A DNA stretch of 64,000 nt from Bedellia somnulentella (GCA_963576735.1 OY755173.1:10944873-11008872), one strand, 5' to 3'; positions 35,001 through 44,992 are shown, counted from the stretch's first letter. Numbers and translations are program-made. The notes: a model not told the origin generated them from the sequence alone.

Positions 35001-35923
35001 TCCAACTTTAAAAATTGTTCATAACTAATCACATTACATTGTGCTCCTGTATCTACCTTCAAAGAAATTGCTTTATTATTAATATCCATATTTACTACAT
35101 ACCATTTTGAATAATCATCTCCCATTTCTAAACTACTCACATAAAATAGTTCTTCATTGCTTTCATGGTTCACTTCAGACGACCGCAACAAATCAATCTG
35201 TTTTTTCTTGGACATACATTTTGTTGCAAAATGATTAATTTTATTACAGATTTTACATTTTTTTCCGTAAGCTGGGCAACGTCCATAATCATGTAACCGA
35301 CCGCAATATGTACATTCTTTTTTCTCACTGTTTCTTAATACATCAATGGGTTCTTCTTTCATATTTATCTCGTCACTGAATTTCTCACTCTTTATTACCT
35401 TCATTTGATCTTTTACCACAATTTGCATTCTGCAAATGTCTAAAGCTGCTGTTAAGTCCAAATTCGGTGTCCTTAATAATGTCTGTTGTAAATTGCTATC
35501 ATATATACCACATACAAATACATCTTTTATTAAACTGTCCTTTAATTCTCCAAATTCACAACTTGTAGCAAGATTTTTCAATGATGTCAAATAGCTTTCA
35601 AAACTCTCTCCATCCATTTGTTTTCTTGTCAAAAATTTAAATCTCTCAAAAGTTATATTAACCGTAGGTACAAAATGATAGTCAAATTTTTTTAAAATCA
35701 TATTCAAATCATCTTTTTCTGTATCTGATAGTTGAAAAGATAAAAATATGTCCCTTATCTCATCACCACCGTGATATAACAAAATAGCCACTTTTCTTTT
35801 TTCAGGAGCTTCAAAGTAATAAGCATTGATATAGCTATCATATGCTCTCTTAAACTTTTTCCAGTTGTTCGCCACATTACCTACCATACTCATGGGTTCC
35901 AAGGGTAACATTATATTTGCCAT
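32060..35923 (-). CDS. Gag-Pol polyprotein of LTR-1 (Ty3/Gypsy)
   Basis: A single 1287-codon frame without stops codes for a full retrotransposon polyprotein. It has a gag-like region (1-190), two zinc knuckles (CX2CX3HX4C and CX2CX4HX4C, residues 204-236), an aspartic protease with DTG at 291-293, and reverse transcriptase (about 405-640) with catalytic D506 and FQDD at 567-570 (the usual Y is F). RNase H follows with D716, E753, D779 and D824. The integrase has H934/H937/C967/C970 and a DD35E triad D998, D1051, E1087. The order protease-RT-RNase H-integrase defines Ty3/Gypsy. Gag and pol share one frame, so no frameshift is needed. All catalytic residues are present, so it may be active. 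There is no envelope ORF. The start chosen gives an N-terminus just inside the 5' LTR and primer site. Confidence 0.93.
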   Translation of the reverse strand: MANIMLPLEPMSMVGNVANNWKKFKRAYDSYINAYYFEAPEKRKVAILLYHGGDEIRDIFLSFQLSDTEKDDLNMILKKFDYHFVPTVNITFERFKFLTRKQMDGESFESYLTSLKNLATSCEFGELKDSLIKDVFVCGIYDSNLQQTLLRTPNLDLTAALDICRMQIVVKDQMKVIKSEKFSDEINMKEEPIDVLRNSEKKECTYCGRLHDYGRCPAYGKKCKICNKINHFATKCMSKKKQIDLLRSSEVNHESNEELFYVSSLEMGDDYSKWYVVNMDINNKAISLKVDTGAQCNVISYEQFLKLDLDKSIIRSTNCCILSYTNNRLPIFGKCNLCCKFNNNNFILEFMIVKQRCMNILGLRSSELLGLVTRVCGLEKSINPMVPLEFNYLFDGSVGLFPEKINIEVEPNIKPVVMPVRRIPFSIQDQVKLELDRMVKNGIIKETSEPTDWVNHLVIVKKNDGSLRLCLDPRELNKVTKRAYYPLPIIDEIIANLSGANYYCKLDAQSGFWMLPLNEDSSKLCTFQTMWGRYSFLRLPFGLNVSPEIFHKIICETFRDIKNVVTFQDDILLWADSLNNLQETLLNVLIRAKSKGIKFNPKKCLFGVEEITFLGYKFGSKGIAVDNEKICAVKNMKKPVDKKSLQRALGMFNFLCKFIPNYTDKSSCLRELLKNDVEFIWSLHHDKAFNELITSIVEAPVLSFYDINKPLMLSVDASMKGLGAVLIQDGKPLAYASKALTDSQTRYSQIEKELLAVCFGVEKFRQYVFGKDNVVVQTDHKPLLGIFNKPLHKIPTRLQRMMLRLQSYRLNLVHTPGKYMYIADTLSRDFTAESCDKETSFDDVEYQVAMLIDNLPISKDNWKILSEYYEKDSNMINLRKFIQVGWPEYKKLPEGLKPYFSFRDELAVVKELVFKGDRIVVPMNLKWKMLEKLHTGHPGINRMVSRAELTMFWVGINQDIKRYVYSCTVCQKYQNNKVRCVLKYKDVPTLPWSEVGCDIFELNGKYYLVVVDALSLYIEMSRLNDLRAVSVIDCLKSIFARHGIPVVVNTDGALCFDCSLFKDFSKEWNFTHIMSSPHYPQSNGLAESAVKVMKNILKKSIDAKEDFYLALLNQRTTPKEKRSSPAACLMGRNLRTNIPCTYNSLKPKFSINDVIKLKRAEKLRMEKYYNRKACKRPEYFRGQSVNFKRLPNCSWEPGIILGNSGCPRSYYVQSDINDGRYRRNEIHIAPRMERVETQQRNCDNAISNNNNVITEIPKSANTISETVPVVSRYGRVIKKPVRFGYDC

Positions 35924-36000
35924 ATTGTTTCAAAATTCAATTATTCAAAGTACTAAATTAAAATTACAAATTACTAAATCAATATTTCAACAAAAAAAAA

Positions 36001-36019
36001 GCTATAATCGCTGTCACCA
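36001..36019 (-). other. LTR-1 primer-binding site
   Basis: Directly next to the 5' LTR the minus strand reads TGGTGACAGCGATTATAGC. It starts TGG, complementary to a tRNA CCA end. The tRNA species is not identified. Confidence 0.75.
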
Positions 36020-36155
36020 TGTTTTATTTTAGTATGATTATTTATTCTAAGAATAAAAATACATTTTATTTCAAGTGCAAGAATCACAATGTTTATTTAT
36101 TATTTACATGTCAACATTTAGTCAACGAGAATACAACCATAAACTATATACAACA
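36020..36155 (-). repeat. LTR-1 right LTR (5' LTR of the element)
   Basis: 136 bp, TGTTTTATT at the left to TATACAACA at the right on the plus strand, followed by target duplication ATATG. Uninterrupted, and identical to the two pieces of the left LTR. Confidence 0.9.
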
Positions 36156-36160
36156 ATATG

Positions 36161-37800
36161 TATGTATATATCGGCAGTAATGTTGATTGGAACGACGTTA
36201 TGTGTGACTTTAGTGACAGTGAGATCCGTATGGAAGAAATAATGAAAGCAATGAAAAGTATGAAACTAGGGAAAGCGGCAGGGTATGACAGGATAAACAC
36301 TGAAATGCTGAGGGCTGGTAAAGGGGTGGTGGCTTCCTGGTTGTACTTCCTTTTCCAAAAATGCTGGTCGAGTGGCAAAGTGCCACAAGACTGGTGCAAA
36401 GCGGTAATTGTGCCTTTATATAAAGGAAAGGGGTCACACCAGGAGGCTAGAAACTACCGTGGAATTAGCCTACTCAGCATTGTCGGTAAATTGTATACAA
36501 AGGTTTTGATTGAAAGAGTGATGAATGAAACGGATGATAAAATTTGGGATGTGCAAGCAGGATTTAGAAAAGGAATGGGATGTATGGACCAAATCTTCTC
36601 TTTAAGGAGCATCACCGAAAAGTTCTTAGCTAAGAACCGAAAGGTGTATTGCTCCTTCATTGATTTAGAGAAGGCGTATGATAGGGTGGTAAGAAAGTGT
36701 TTATGGGAGGTGTTATCCAAGTTCGGTTTGGGGAGTCGACTTATACGTGCACTGGTATCACTCTATGAGGATTCCAGTGCATGTGTGAGAGTAAACGGGG
36801 AAAATACTGACTGGTTCGGGATCTCTCGGGGTGTCCGACAGGGTTGTGTAGCTTCCCCGTGGCTCTTCAATTTGTTCATGGATGACTGTTTAACAGAGTT
36901 GCGTGAAAGTGATTATGGATTGAGAATGGGTGGATTCATCATTAAATGCCTCTTATAAGCCGACGATCAAGTGCTACTTGCATCATCGGTGGAAGAGCTG
37001 CAAGAGATGATGAATATTGCATGTGCGTCTTTTGAGAACAAGGGAATGAGGGTGAATGTGGATAAAACAAAAACTATGGTTTTTGAGAGAGAGGTGAATA
37101 TGGCCGAATGCGTGATTGAGATTAATGGTAAGAAAGTGGAACAAGTGAAAGAGTTTGTATATTTGGGAAGTTTGTTTACTAGGGATGGAAAGTGTGATGA
37201 AGATATCGAGAGAAGAGTGAAAAAGGGTAATGCGGTAAATGGAGCACTGGATAGTCTAATGTCTAGTCAGTCGGTGTCTGAAAAGGCCCGAATGGCTGTG
37301 CATGATGCTGTCCTTGTTCCTACGCTTATGTATGGCAGTGAATGTTGGGTGTGGCAGAAGAAGCATGAAAGTAGAGTGAATGCAGTAGAAATGAGATCCC
37401 TCAGAAAAGTGTGTAATGTAAGGTTATGTGATCGTGTGAGGAATGATGTGATTCGTGAAAGGTGTGGTGTAAAAGATGATATTGTAAGAAAGATAGAAAA
37501 AGGAATGTTGAGATGGTTTGGGCACATGGAGAGGATGGATGACAGTAAATTGGTGAAAGAGATATATAGAGCCAATGTGGAAGGTAATGTTAGTAGAGGA
37601 CGACCTCGGAGGACACATTTGGATCAAATAGAAAATGTGCTCAAAAAGGCAGGTGTCCGCAGTATGAAGAATAAAAGAGCATGTATGAAAAGATTGATGG
37701 ATGTAAACGAAGCCAGAGAGGTTTGCCAGGATCGTACAAGGTGGCGATCGATAGTCTCTGCCTACCCCAATGGGAACTAACGGCGTGAGAATATGTATGT
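36161..37800 (+). pseudogene. RTE-like LINE, reverse transcriptase and C-terminal domain, one nonsense mutation
   Basis: One frame codes for a non-LTR reverse transcriptase from the fingers (GKAAGYDRINTEML) through ARNYRGISLLSIVGKLY, SFIDLEKAYDRV and RGVRQGCVASPWLFNLFMDD to KCLL. A TAA at 36956-36958 then replaces the tyrosine of the catalytic YADD. The frame continues unbroken with ADDQVLLASS, the thumb, the LRWFGHMERMDD motif and a basic tail to a stop at 37778-37780. The 5' endonuclease domain is missing (5' truncation). The 3' end is aacggcgtgagaatatgtat plus a (TATG)n run, without poly(A). The RNYRGISLL motif and microsatellite tail suit the RTE clade (inference). Apart from the stop it looks young. 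Confidence 0.88.
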
Positions 37801-38050
37801 ATGTATGTATGTACATACATATGCTCACGGCTATAAATCCCTAGATGGGGTGGCCAGACCTAAGGAATGAGAAATTCCTCAGCCACCTTTGGAAAGTTGA
37901 GTGGGGAAAAGATGGTAAAATAAAGGTTGTTGGTGATGGGTCTCCAACCGCATCGCCCAAAAATCCCTTTAAAGCCCCAATACCGTTAGTCGCCTCTTAC
38001 GTACACCCACCGGAAGAAATGGGGTAGTGCTATTCTAAGCTGACACAACG
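37801..38050 (-). mobile_element. SINE-like family A, antisense, tail-to-tail with LINE
   Basis: Full family copy in reverse orientation, starting at the LINE's (TATG)n tail, with both elements sharing the palindromic TATG/CATA run. It ends at aagctgacacaac. Confidence 0.8.
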
Positions 38051-38146
38051 AAGCAGAAATAAATTTAAGTAATGGGATAGTTCATATATTAACATTACAA
38101 TATAATATTGGATTGGATGGCCAGCTGCCGAACTGTCTACTGCTCA

Positions 38147-38521
38147 ATAATTTATGGTTAAAAGAACTTACCTAAGTGAATTTCTACCAAAATTATATGA
38201 AATGCTACATCCGAAGAGATTTATAAACCATGCAGTCCGATTCAGGATACACTGCATGGTCACACCATTTTAGAGTAAGGAATAATGATTTTTCAAGTTA
38301 TTCCGTTCACCAATCGGTCTCTCGTCCTCCAATTTCGTTGTCTCTATGTTCGGTCCTTCATTTATTTTAGAGGTATCTTAGCTGTGAATTTGCAACTGAA
38401 GGGTTAGATAGGTTCACCTTTCTCTTTCCGGTTAGGGTGGGTACTAAATCTCTTCGGATGTAACATTTCATATAATTTTGGTAGAAATTCACTTAGGTAA
38501 GTTCTTTTAACCATAAATTAT
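38147..38521. mobile_element. Fold-back MITE, about 375 bp
   Basis: Arms of about 75 bp (from 38147 and to 38521) are inverted copies (ataatttatggttaaaagaa ... ttcttttaaccataaattat). A third, diverged piece of the inner arm lies at 38528-38555. No coding capacity; target duplication unclear. Confidence 0.65.
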
Positions 38522-38706
38522 ATTTCAATGTTACATCCTCAAGATTTAGTAAACCATGTAGATGTTAGCGTTCTGGTTGCAAATGATAACATGTATTTGG
38601 TTCAATAAATTATTGCAAACAATAAAATTATTACAATTAAAGGTATTGGTGAAAGTCCATTTCCCATTAAATTTCAAAGTATTTAAAAACTGTCATTTAC
38701 TACTAA

Positions 38707-38928
38707 AACTCATGGAAGTATTATTTAAACAGGAACGCGCGCTGGCGACCTAAAGTGTCCTGAAAAAGGATGGCTAACTAGCGAACTGTGTCTCGTTTTA
38801 AGTAGGGTGACCATCTGTTGGTGTTTTAATAAGAGTTCCTCTAAGGGATACAAAAACACTTATATTTATATATTTTGAATGTTTTTGTTCATGAAAACCT
38901 CATGTGGGGACCTGATGCACTCAGTACC
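38707..38928. repeat. Segmental duplication, left block, copy A
   Basis: Matches 42703-42925 with a few differences (shared gaacgcgcgctggcgacc, ctgaaaaaggatggctaact, gtgaccatctgttggtgttt). The right end carries the inverted family C terminus (atgtttttgttcatgaaaac). Confidence 0.7.
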
Positions 38929-39757
38929 GTCTTTACCATAAGGGCACACGGGGCCCGTGCCCAGGGCCCAGAATCTTGGGGGGCCCCGGAGAACCGGCAG
39001 TTTCTCTCACACAATAATTTTCAGAACATTTTTGTCGGGCACATTTACACTTTTTTCACAAATCAGTAATCTCAGGAGAAGGTATTTACAAGGCATATAC
39101 TTCACCATTATATTGATGACTGCGCCTACTCCTACTGTACTAATCTATGTATATAAAAGAAAGTAGTGATAGTTACACTATTTATAACGAAAGAACGGAT
39201 GTGCCGATTTGGCTAAAATTTGTGGGGAGGTTGCTTAGAACCGGGAAAAGGACATAATTTACTTATTTACAATATTATAAGACGGGAAGATATGTTTGTA
39301 TGTCGGTAATGAATAGGCTCCACAACAACAAAACAGATTTCAAAAGTTCTTTCACTAATGGAAAGCTAAAACTCTCAGAATTAACATAGGCTTTATATCA
39401 TCATGCCAAATAGGGGGTAAGCAGTGAAAAGAACTTAACTCAAATCGTGCGAAGCTGGCGCGGACCACTAGTTAATAAGCTATCTAGTGATGCTTTTCTT
39501 TGTTTGGTTTCGGCCGTTAAAACGTCACAAACTTTAATCACTTATTTTGTCACTTTCACTTAATATTACCCTAAGATAACACTTGTGTGGATGAAATACG
39601 CACTAATATACAATTTACAACCATTTATGGTTTATTTCTATGCTTTTTAACAATTATAGCCAAATTTAAATAGCAAAGCACGAATCAGATATTATTTCGA
39701 TCTACCCGAACTCCTATTCCGAACGTAACCTAATTTACTAAGTACATCATCTGGCGT
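38929..39757. repeat. Unclassified repeat-like DNA
   Basis: 39173-39475 starts acactatttataacgaaaga and ends gtgcgaagctggcgcggacc, resembling another common lepidopteran repeat terminus. The rest is plain. 38940-39000 is locally GC-rich (ggcccgtgcccagggccc). Confidence 0.4.
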
Positions 39758-39998
39758 GTAGTGTCGGCTTAGAATAACACTACCCCATTTCTACCCATGA
39801 GTGATCGTAAGAGGCGACTAAGGCTTTTTAAGTGATTTTTGGGCGATGTGGTTGGAGACCCGTCACCAAAAACATTTATTATTACCATCTTTTCCCCAAT
39901 CAACTTCCAAAAGTGGCTGAAGAATTTCTCATTCCAAAGCTCTGGCTACCCCGTTAAGGGATTTATAGCCGTGAGTATATGAATAAATGAATGAATCA
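39758..39998 (+). mobile_element. SINE-like family A, sense
   Basis: All blocks present, from gtgtcggcttagaataacac to gggatttatagccgtgagta. The tail has turned into atgaataaatgaatgaa. Confidence 0.75.
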
Positions 39999-40319
39999 TC
40001 TGGCAATAACTCACGCAGCAACTTTACAGAAATTTATTATGAAGACATTAACAGCTATTAGACATGAGCTCAAAATAGAAAGTTTACATATCCTAATACA
40101 TTCAAAAAAATTGTAAGAAAATTTGAATATTTTGTTCATGAAAAAAACTCATGTGAAATAAATAAAGGAAAGCATTATTTATTAAATTTACCCGCTGGTT
40201 TAAAAAAAAAACCTTCATTGATTAGAAATTGTAAGAAATTTTTGCAAACGTAGAAATTGCTACAGAAATATTCCCTTGCCTCAAAGTTACCAATTGTAGT
40301 GGAGGGCGATCATTTCCAT

Positions 40320-41088
40320 CATCAACCGGCCAAGGCCTAGAAGGGATAGCCAGAGCTAATGAATTAGAAATTCCTCAGCCACTTTTGGAAGTTGCGTGGA
40401 GAAAAGATGGTGAAATAAAGGTTGTTGGTGATGGGTCTCAACCGCATTGCCCAAAAATCCCTTAAAAGCCCCAATACCGTTAGTCGCCTCTTACGTCACC
40501 CACCGGAAGAAATGGGGTAGTGCTATACTAAGCCGACACCACACAGCTATATTCAAATTCAAATCGTTTAATGCATTCATGTGGTAAAGTTCGAGATGAT
40601 ACAGGTTATTTTATTTATTGTTCCATAACATGAACCCATATTTATCACTATATTTTCTTAATTAAATGATGAAAGCTCCAAAACACTCAAACAGATGATA
40701 AATTGTGGACACCACATTTATCTTGTTTCGATGGGGATACCCGTGACAAATATTAATATCCCTTTTGCCAAACTTAACCAATTATTTATCTCCAAATCGA
40801 AAGGCGACAATAATAATTAAAATAAAATACAAAAAAGGAACAGTTTATAAACTGCTTTTTATAAAATACTCCCTATAAATAAGTTTGATTTGTTTTTCTT
40901 TGAACTTAATCTCGACTGGCAACCGTGCGAGCGGGACACACTTCTCTCTCACACGGCTCTCGTTCTAGGACATTTCTCTGCTTGACAGTCTTTAAAAGAT
41001 AATTAACTTTATTGCATGGTAATAAATTGCATTTTTGTTTACCATATTTTTGTGAGTACTCTCTCCTGTTTAGTTAGTAGCTTCATGC
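40320..41088. repeat. Segmental duplication, right block, copy A (empty site)
   Basis: 40326-40548 is an antisense family A copy. From about 40388 the DNA matches 43393-43999 and then 52629-52725. At 40992-40995 it has a single TTAA where copy B carries the piggyBac-like insertion, so copy A shows the unoccupied site. Differences are few (by reading, a few per 100 bp). Confidence 0.8.
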
Positions 41089-41607
41089 TAAAACTAGTAT
41101 AATACCAAAAGTCAAAATACATATTTTGTTTATCACATATAGGATGATAAAAAATAAAATTATACCAAACAGGTCGACTAGCTAATCTATCTACTTGGTT
41201 TCTTAAACTGCCAATGGGCACCCCTGATCCGTACGCAGCCAAAAAGTGTTTATGTCAATGTCAATGTAAATGTAAAATGATTAATGAAAACTTCTTTCAA
41301 AATAGAAAGATAAATCTTTGTATCGTATCAATACGTATACGTATACGATACGTATCAATAATATTTATAAATTACTTATACTCCTGAGATTAAAAAAACA
41401 ATTATATTTATATGCTTAGGAATAAGTCCAAACCAAGAGGAAAGGTTTGATTTGAATTTGCGTTCCATGCATATAAATCAATATTCATAAGTTAGGTACA
41501 AAACTAACACCCATTTATATTTCACAAAAAATTGCCAAACTGTTGTTGGTTGATTAATTTAAGACATAAAACTTATTAATGAGTGCACTCTGTATTTTAT
41601 ACACCAT
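41089..41607. other. No recognised feature
   Basis: AT-rich. A palindromic run, atacgtatacgtatacgata, lies at about 41330-41350. Confidence 0.35.
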
Positions 41608-41845
41608 ACCTACATACATACATACATATACTCACGGCTATAAATCCCTATAAGGGGTAGCCAGAGCTAAGGAATTAGAAATTCCTCAGCCACTTTTGGA
41701 TAGTTGAGTGGGGTAAAGATGGTAAAATAAAGGTTATTTATGGGGTAAAATAAAGGTTATTTATAGGTGGGGTAAAGATGGTAAAATTAAGGTTATACCA
41801 TCAAGGTGATGGGTCTTCAACCGCATCGCCCAAAAATCTCTCATC
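41608..41845 (-). mobile_element. SINE-like family A, antisense with internal duplications
   Basis: Has the (CATA)n tail and tactcacggctataaatccc. The segment ggtaaaataaaggttattta is repeated with variation at about 41720-41790. Truncated before the head at about 41842. Confidence 0.75.
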
Positions 41846-41861
41846 AATCATAATATTATAA

Positions 41862-42140
41862 TTAAAATAAATCACGTGCATATTGGGCAACCGTTACTTC
41901 TACGTAATTATTAATAGAGGGAAGTCGACTCCGGTTGAAAGAAGTTGAATGCTCAATAGCAGTAACAGTCTCATCATCGTCATCATCACTGCTCATCATT
42001 AGTTCCAGAATCTCCTCATCCGAACTGTCTTCTAGAATCATTTCCACCAACGAAGCCATGACAATAAAAATACCCCAAAACCACTGTATCAACAAATCAT
42101 ATAAAACCTTAATAACAACAACAACAACAAACAAGAGCAA
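41862..42140 (-). pseudogene. Possible Harbinger (HARBI1-like) transposase N-terminal fragment
   Basis: The 92-codon minus frame includes an acidic run (EMILEDSSDEEILELMMSSD then DDDD) followed by LPSINNYVEVTVAQYARDLF. This resembles the acidic, then NYxExxxPxY, N-terminal region of HARBI1-like nucleases. The hydrophobic first 28 residues are probably not coding; a start at MASLVEM is more natural. Downstream, the frame ends at the border with the SINE, so the nuclease domain is lost. Identification rests on a weak motif. Confidence 0.4.
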
Positions 42141-42145
42141 TTACA

Positions 42146-42474
42146 AAATGCGTCACGATTCAACAACAGAACAAACACGAGATCCCTCTTCCTACTAATT
42201 TTATATGTTTACTATATTTTTTATATACTCCTTTTATTAAAACTTTGTGCCATTTCATCAAGGTTCATAACATAAAATTATAAAATGCATTCTTTTTGTT
42301 TATATTGTTAATTTTGTTGTAGATATTTTAGTTTTTAATATTTATCAGCGCTGACGGCGTCTATCGGACCAGGGGGCGAATTTTGCGGGTAGATGTTGTC
42401 GACTCAAAATCATTATTTTTGTATGTTTTATTATTCAGGTAAGGTTTCGATCGAGTCTACCGAACCCCGTGACG
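42146..42474. other. No recognised feature
   Basis: AT-rich left part. 42340-42480 is more balanced (cagcgctgacggcgtctatc) but has no ORF. Confidence 0.3.
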
Positions 42475-42705
42475 AAATTGGCCTAGTCCTCGCTTTTATA
42501 ACATACCCTTTTTATATTATAAATCGATAAAGGACATCAAACTAAACAACTTTGCCCGTGGAATGCCAAAAAAAATAATTAAAAATTGTTGTACCTAGTT
42601 CAAACTGAGAATGTATAGAATGAGATTCTTTGCTTCAGTGAAAATAAGAAATAAAAAAAAACATGTGATCTATGCTTTTCGCGCTGTAAATAAAAACATA
42701 ACCAT
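42475..42705 (-). repeat. Inverted copy of the 52.7-53.5 kb repeat unit
   Basis: Reverse complement of the unit at 52740-53456 (shared ttcactgaagcaaagaatct and aaaagggtatgttataaaag). See that entry. Confidence 0.65.
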
Positions 42706-42925
42706 GGAAGTATTATGTAAACAGGAACGCGCGCTGGCGACCAAAAGTGTCCTGAAAAAGGATGGCTAACTAGCTAACTGTGTCTCGTTTTAAGTAGGGT
42801 GACCATCTGTTGGTGTTTTAATAAGAGTTCCTCTAATCTAAAGGATACAAAAACACTTATATTTACATATTTTGAATGTTTTTGTTCATGAAATCCTCAT
42901 GTGGGGACCTGATGCACTCGCAGCC
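42703..42925. repeat. Segmental duplication, left block, copy B
   Basis: Counterpart of 38707-38928. After it, copy B has a tRNA-like family C piece instead of the copy A sequence. Confidence 0.7.
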
Positions 42926-43040
42926 TTTGACACGGTAGCTCGATTGGCAGAGCGACGGGGGCGTATACCCGAGGTCGCGGGTTCGATCCCCACCTGTGTC
43001 GAATTTTTGCTTTCCTTTATTTATTAGCTATATTTTACAT
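42926..43040 (+). mobile_element. SINE family C, tRNA-like part
   Basis: A 72-nt tRNA-like fold (42929-43000) with a complete 7-bp acceptor stem (GACACGG/CTGTGTC), D-stem GCTC/GAGC and B box GGTTCGATCC, then gaatttttgctttcctttat. An inverted family C terminus (42868-42905) stands before it, so the copy is rearranged. Confidence 0.65.
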
Positions 43041-43139
43041 ACATTATAAAAAATATTATAAAAACACTTATATTTACATATATACATTGTTTTTGGTAAA
43101 TCAACGTGTTTTTTATACATATTTATTCCTAATTAATAG

Positions 43140-43225
43140 ATTATAAAAGAATGGGTAGCCAGTGCTTGAGAATTAAAATTTCCTCAGCCACTTTTTGAAG
43201 TTGAGTAGAGAAAAGATGGTAAGCC
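43140..43225 (-). mobile_element. SINE-like family A fragment, antisense
   Basis: Short piece around cctcagccactttttgaagt and agagaaaagatggtaag; both ends are lost. Confidence 0.55.
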
Positions 43226-43392
43226 AAGTAAGGTGGTATTAAAAGTATGATAAAGTATCTAATAAAAAACTTCAAAAGACGTAGAACACTCAGTTACCTC
43301 TTCCAAAGCACGCAGGTAGCAGAAGATTTGTGCTATTTAAAGCCACTACACAGCATTTTATTTCACTTACATGTATACTTATATACTTACAA

Positions 43393-43999
43393 GTTGCGTG
43401 GGGAAAAGATGGTGAAATAAAGGTTGTTGGTGATGGGTCTCAACCGCATTGCCCAAAAATCCCTTAAAAGCCCCAATACCGTTAGTCGCCTCTTACGTAC
43501 ACTCACCGGAAGAAATGGGGTAGTGCTATACGAAGCCGACACCACACAGCTATATTCAAATTCAAATCGTTTAATGCATTCATGTGGTAAAGTTCGAGAT
43601 GATACAGGTTATTGTATTTATTGTTCCATAACATGAACCCATATTTATAACTATATTTTCTTAATTAAATGATGAAAGCTCCAAAACACTCAAACAGATG
43701 ATAAATTGTGGACACCACATTTATCTTGTTTAGATGGGGATACCCGTGACAAATATTAGTATCCCTTTTGCCAAACTTAACCAATTATTTATCTCCAAAT
43801 CGAAAGGCGACAATAATATTTAAAATAAAATACAAAAAAGGAACAGTTAATAACCTGCTTTTTATAAAATATTCCCTATAAATAAGTTTGAATTTGTTTT
43901 TCTTTGAACTTAATCTCGACTGGCAACCGCGCGAGCGGGACACACTTCTCTCTCACACGGCTCCCGTTCTAGGACGTTTCTCTGCTTGACAGTCTTTAA
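43393..43999. repeat. Segmental duplication, right block, copy B (left of insertion)
   Basis: Matches 40388-40995 closely. It begins inside an antisense family A SINE and ends in TTAA (43996-43999), the left target duplication of the piggyBac-like element. The match resumes at 52629. Confidence 0.8.
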
Positions 44000-44992
44000 C
44001 CTTTCGAAACCCAGGATTTTAGACCTCCAAACCTCTATAGCCCAGGGGTATTTTGTACATTTTTGCGTGTCTATTCGAGTGGACGCTGGGCTATCACGTA
44101 GATTGTCACAACTGTCAAACGGTAACTAGAGAGGACGCTGGGTCCCTTGATACTCGCCCTACAGGATGTTCAAATAAGTGAAAATAGCAATGATTTTTAG
44201 ATTTACTAAAAAAATACAACATTTAAATCTGCAGCGTTATTCATGTACAAAATGAAAAAACAAAAACCACTTTAATCGAAAACGGTAAATTAATTGTTTT
44301 TCACTGTTATTGGTAGGTAGTTATGTAGAACTGAATTTATAACATTTGTGTATGAATGTTTGTTCCATGTACTGTTGCTTTGTCAAATTAATAAAAAAAA
44401 ATGCTACAATTTTCAAAAATAAGTATATTTTCTATTCAATAATTTTCTATAGACAATCAATAAATATATAGTTAACATATTTAAATAAAATAATTATGAT
44501 CGTTCACTTTAGTTTACATTACATCGAAGAGATCTTTACTAAAACTTCAATAATGTAACACAAGGTGAAAAAAATACCTAAAAAATTTCTAACTTTACTT
44601 TCCTTAACTTATATGCCCGTGCGAAGCGGGGATGAGCTACCAGTCAATTAATATTTGTTATATATATAAAATAATGCAACATTATTCGGTAAGTGTCAAA
44701 GATCCGTAATCGCACTGCTCCTGCAAGGTCCCTAGCGCAACCGATTCACAAGGCAAAAGGGTGATGTCCAACGGAGTTGACTCTGGGTTCTGAAAGTATG
44801 AAATAAAATTTGAACACGCTGTATTTGGTAACTTTTTACAAAGATGGCGGCGACAGAATTACTCAAGTCGATTTACAAGCTAAATGTGCTAATAATCAAA
44901 GTTATTTTGAAAAACTTATTGCATCAATAGATTTCTGATGAAATTTTCTACAAATAGAAGTGAAAATGATAACAAGTGTACTTTCATGATAG

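Larger units (their letters stand above)
28396..36160 (-). mobile_element. Ty3/Gypsy-type LTR retrotransposon (LTR-1), complete with nested insertion
   Basis: Minus-strand element bounded by a 5-bp target duplication ATATG (28396-28400 and 36156-36160). The 136-bp LTRs start TG and end CA: the right one, 5' in element orientation, is 36020-36155; the left one is 28401-28487 plus 31888-31936, split by a nested insertion. A primer-binding site, one long gag-pol ORF and a polypurine tract are all present. The LTR copies show no difference on reading, so insertion was recent. Without the nested 3.4 kb and one target duplication the element is about 4.36 kb. The very short LTRs and gag-pol order fit the mag-like branch of Ty3/Gypsy (inference). 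Confidence 0.9.

Noticed and set aside
36158..36958. A separate 266-residue cellular gene distinct from the next ORF
   Set aside because: The following ORF is in the same frame and continues the same reverse transcriptase; only one stop codon separates them.
41935..42198. A plus-strand Ser-rich ORF
   Set aside because: Shadow of the acidic Asp/Glu run coded on the minus strand.
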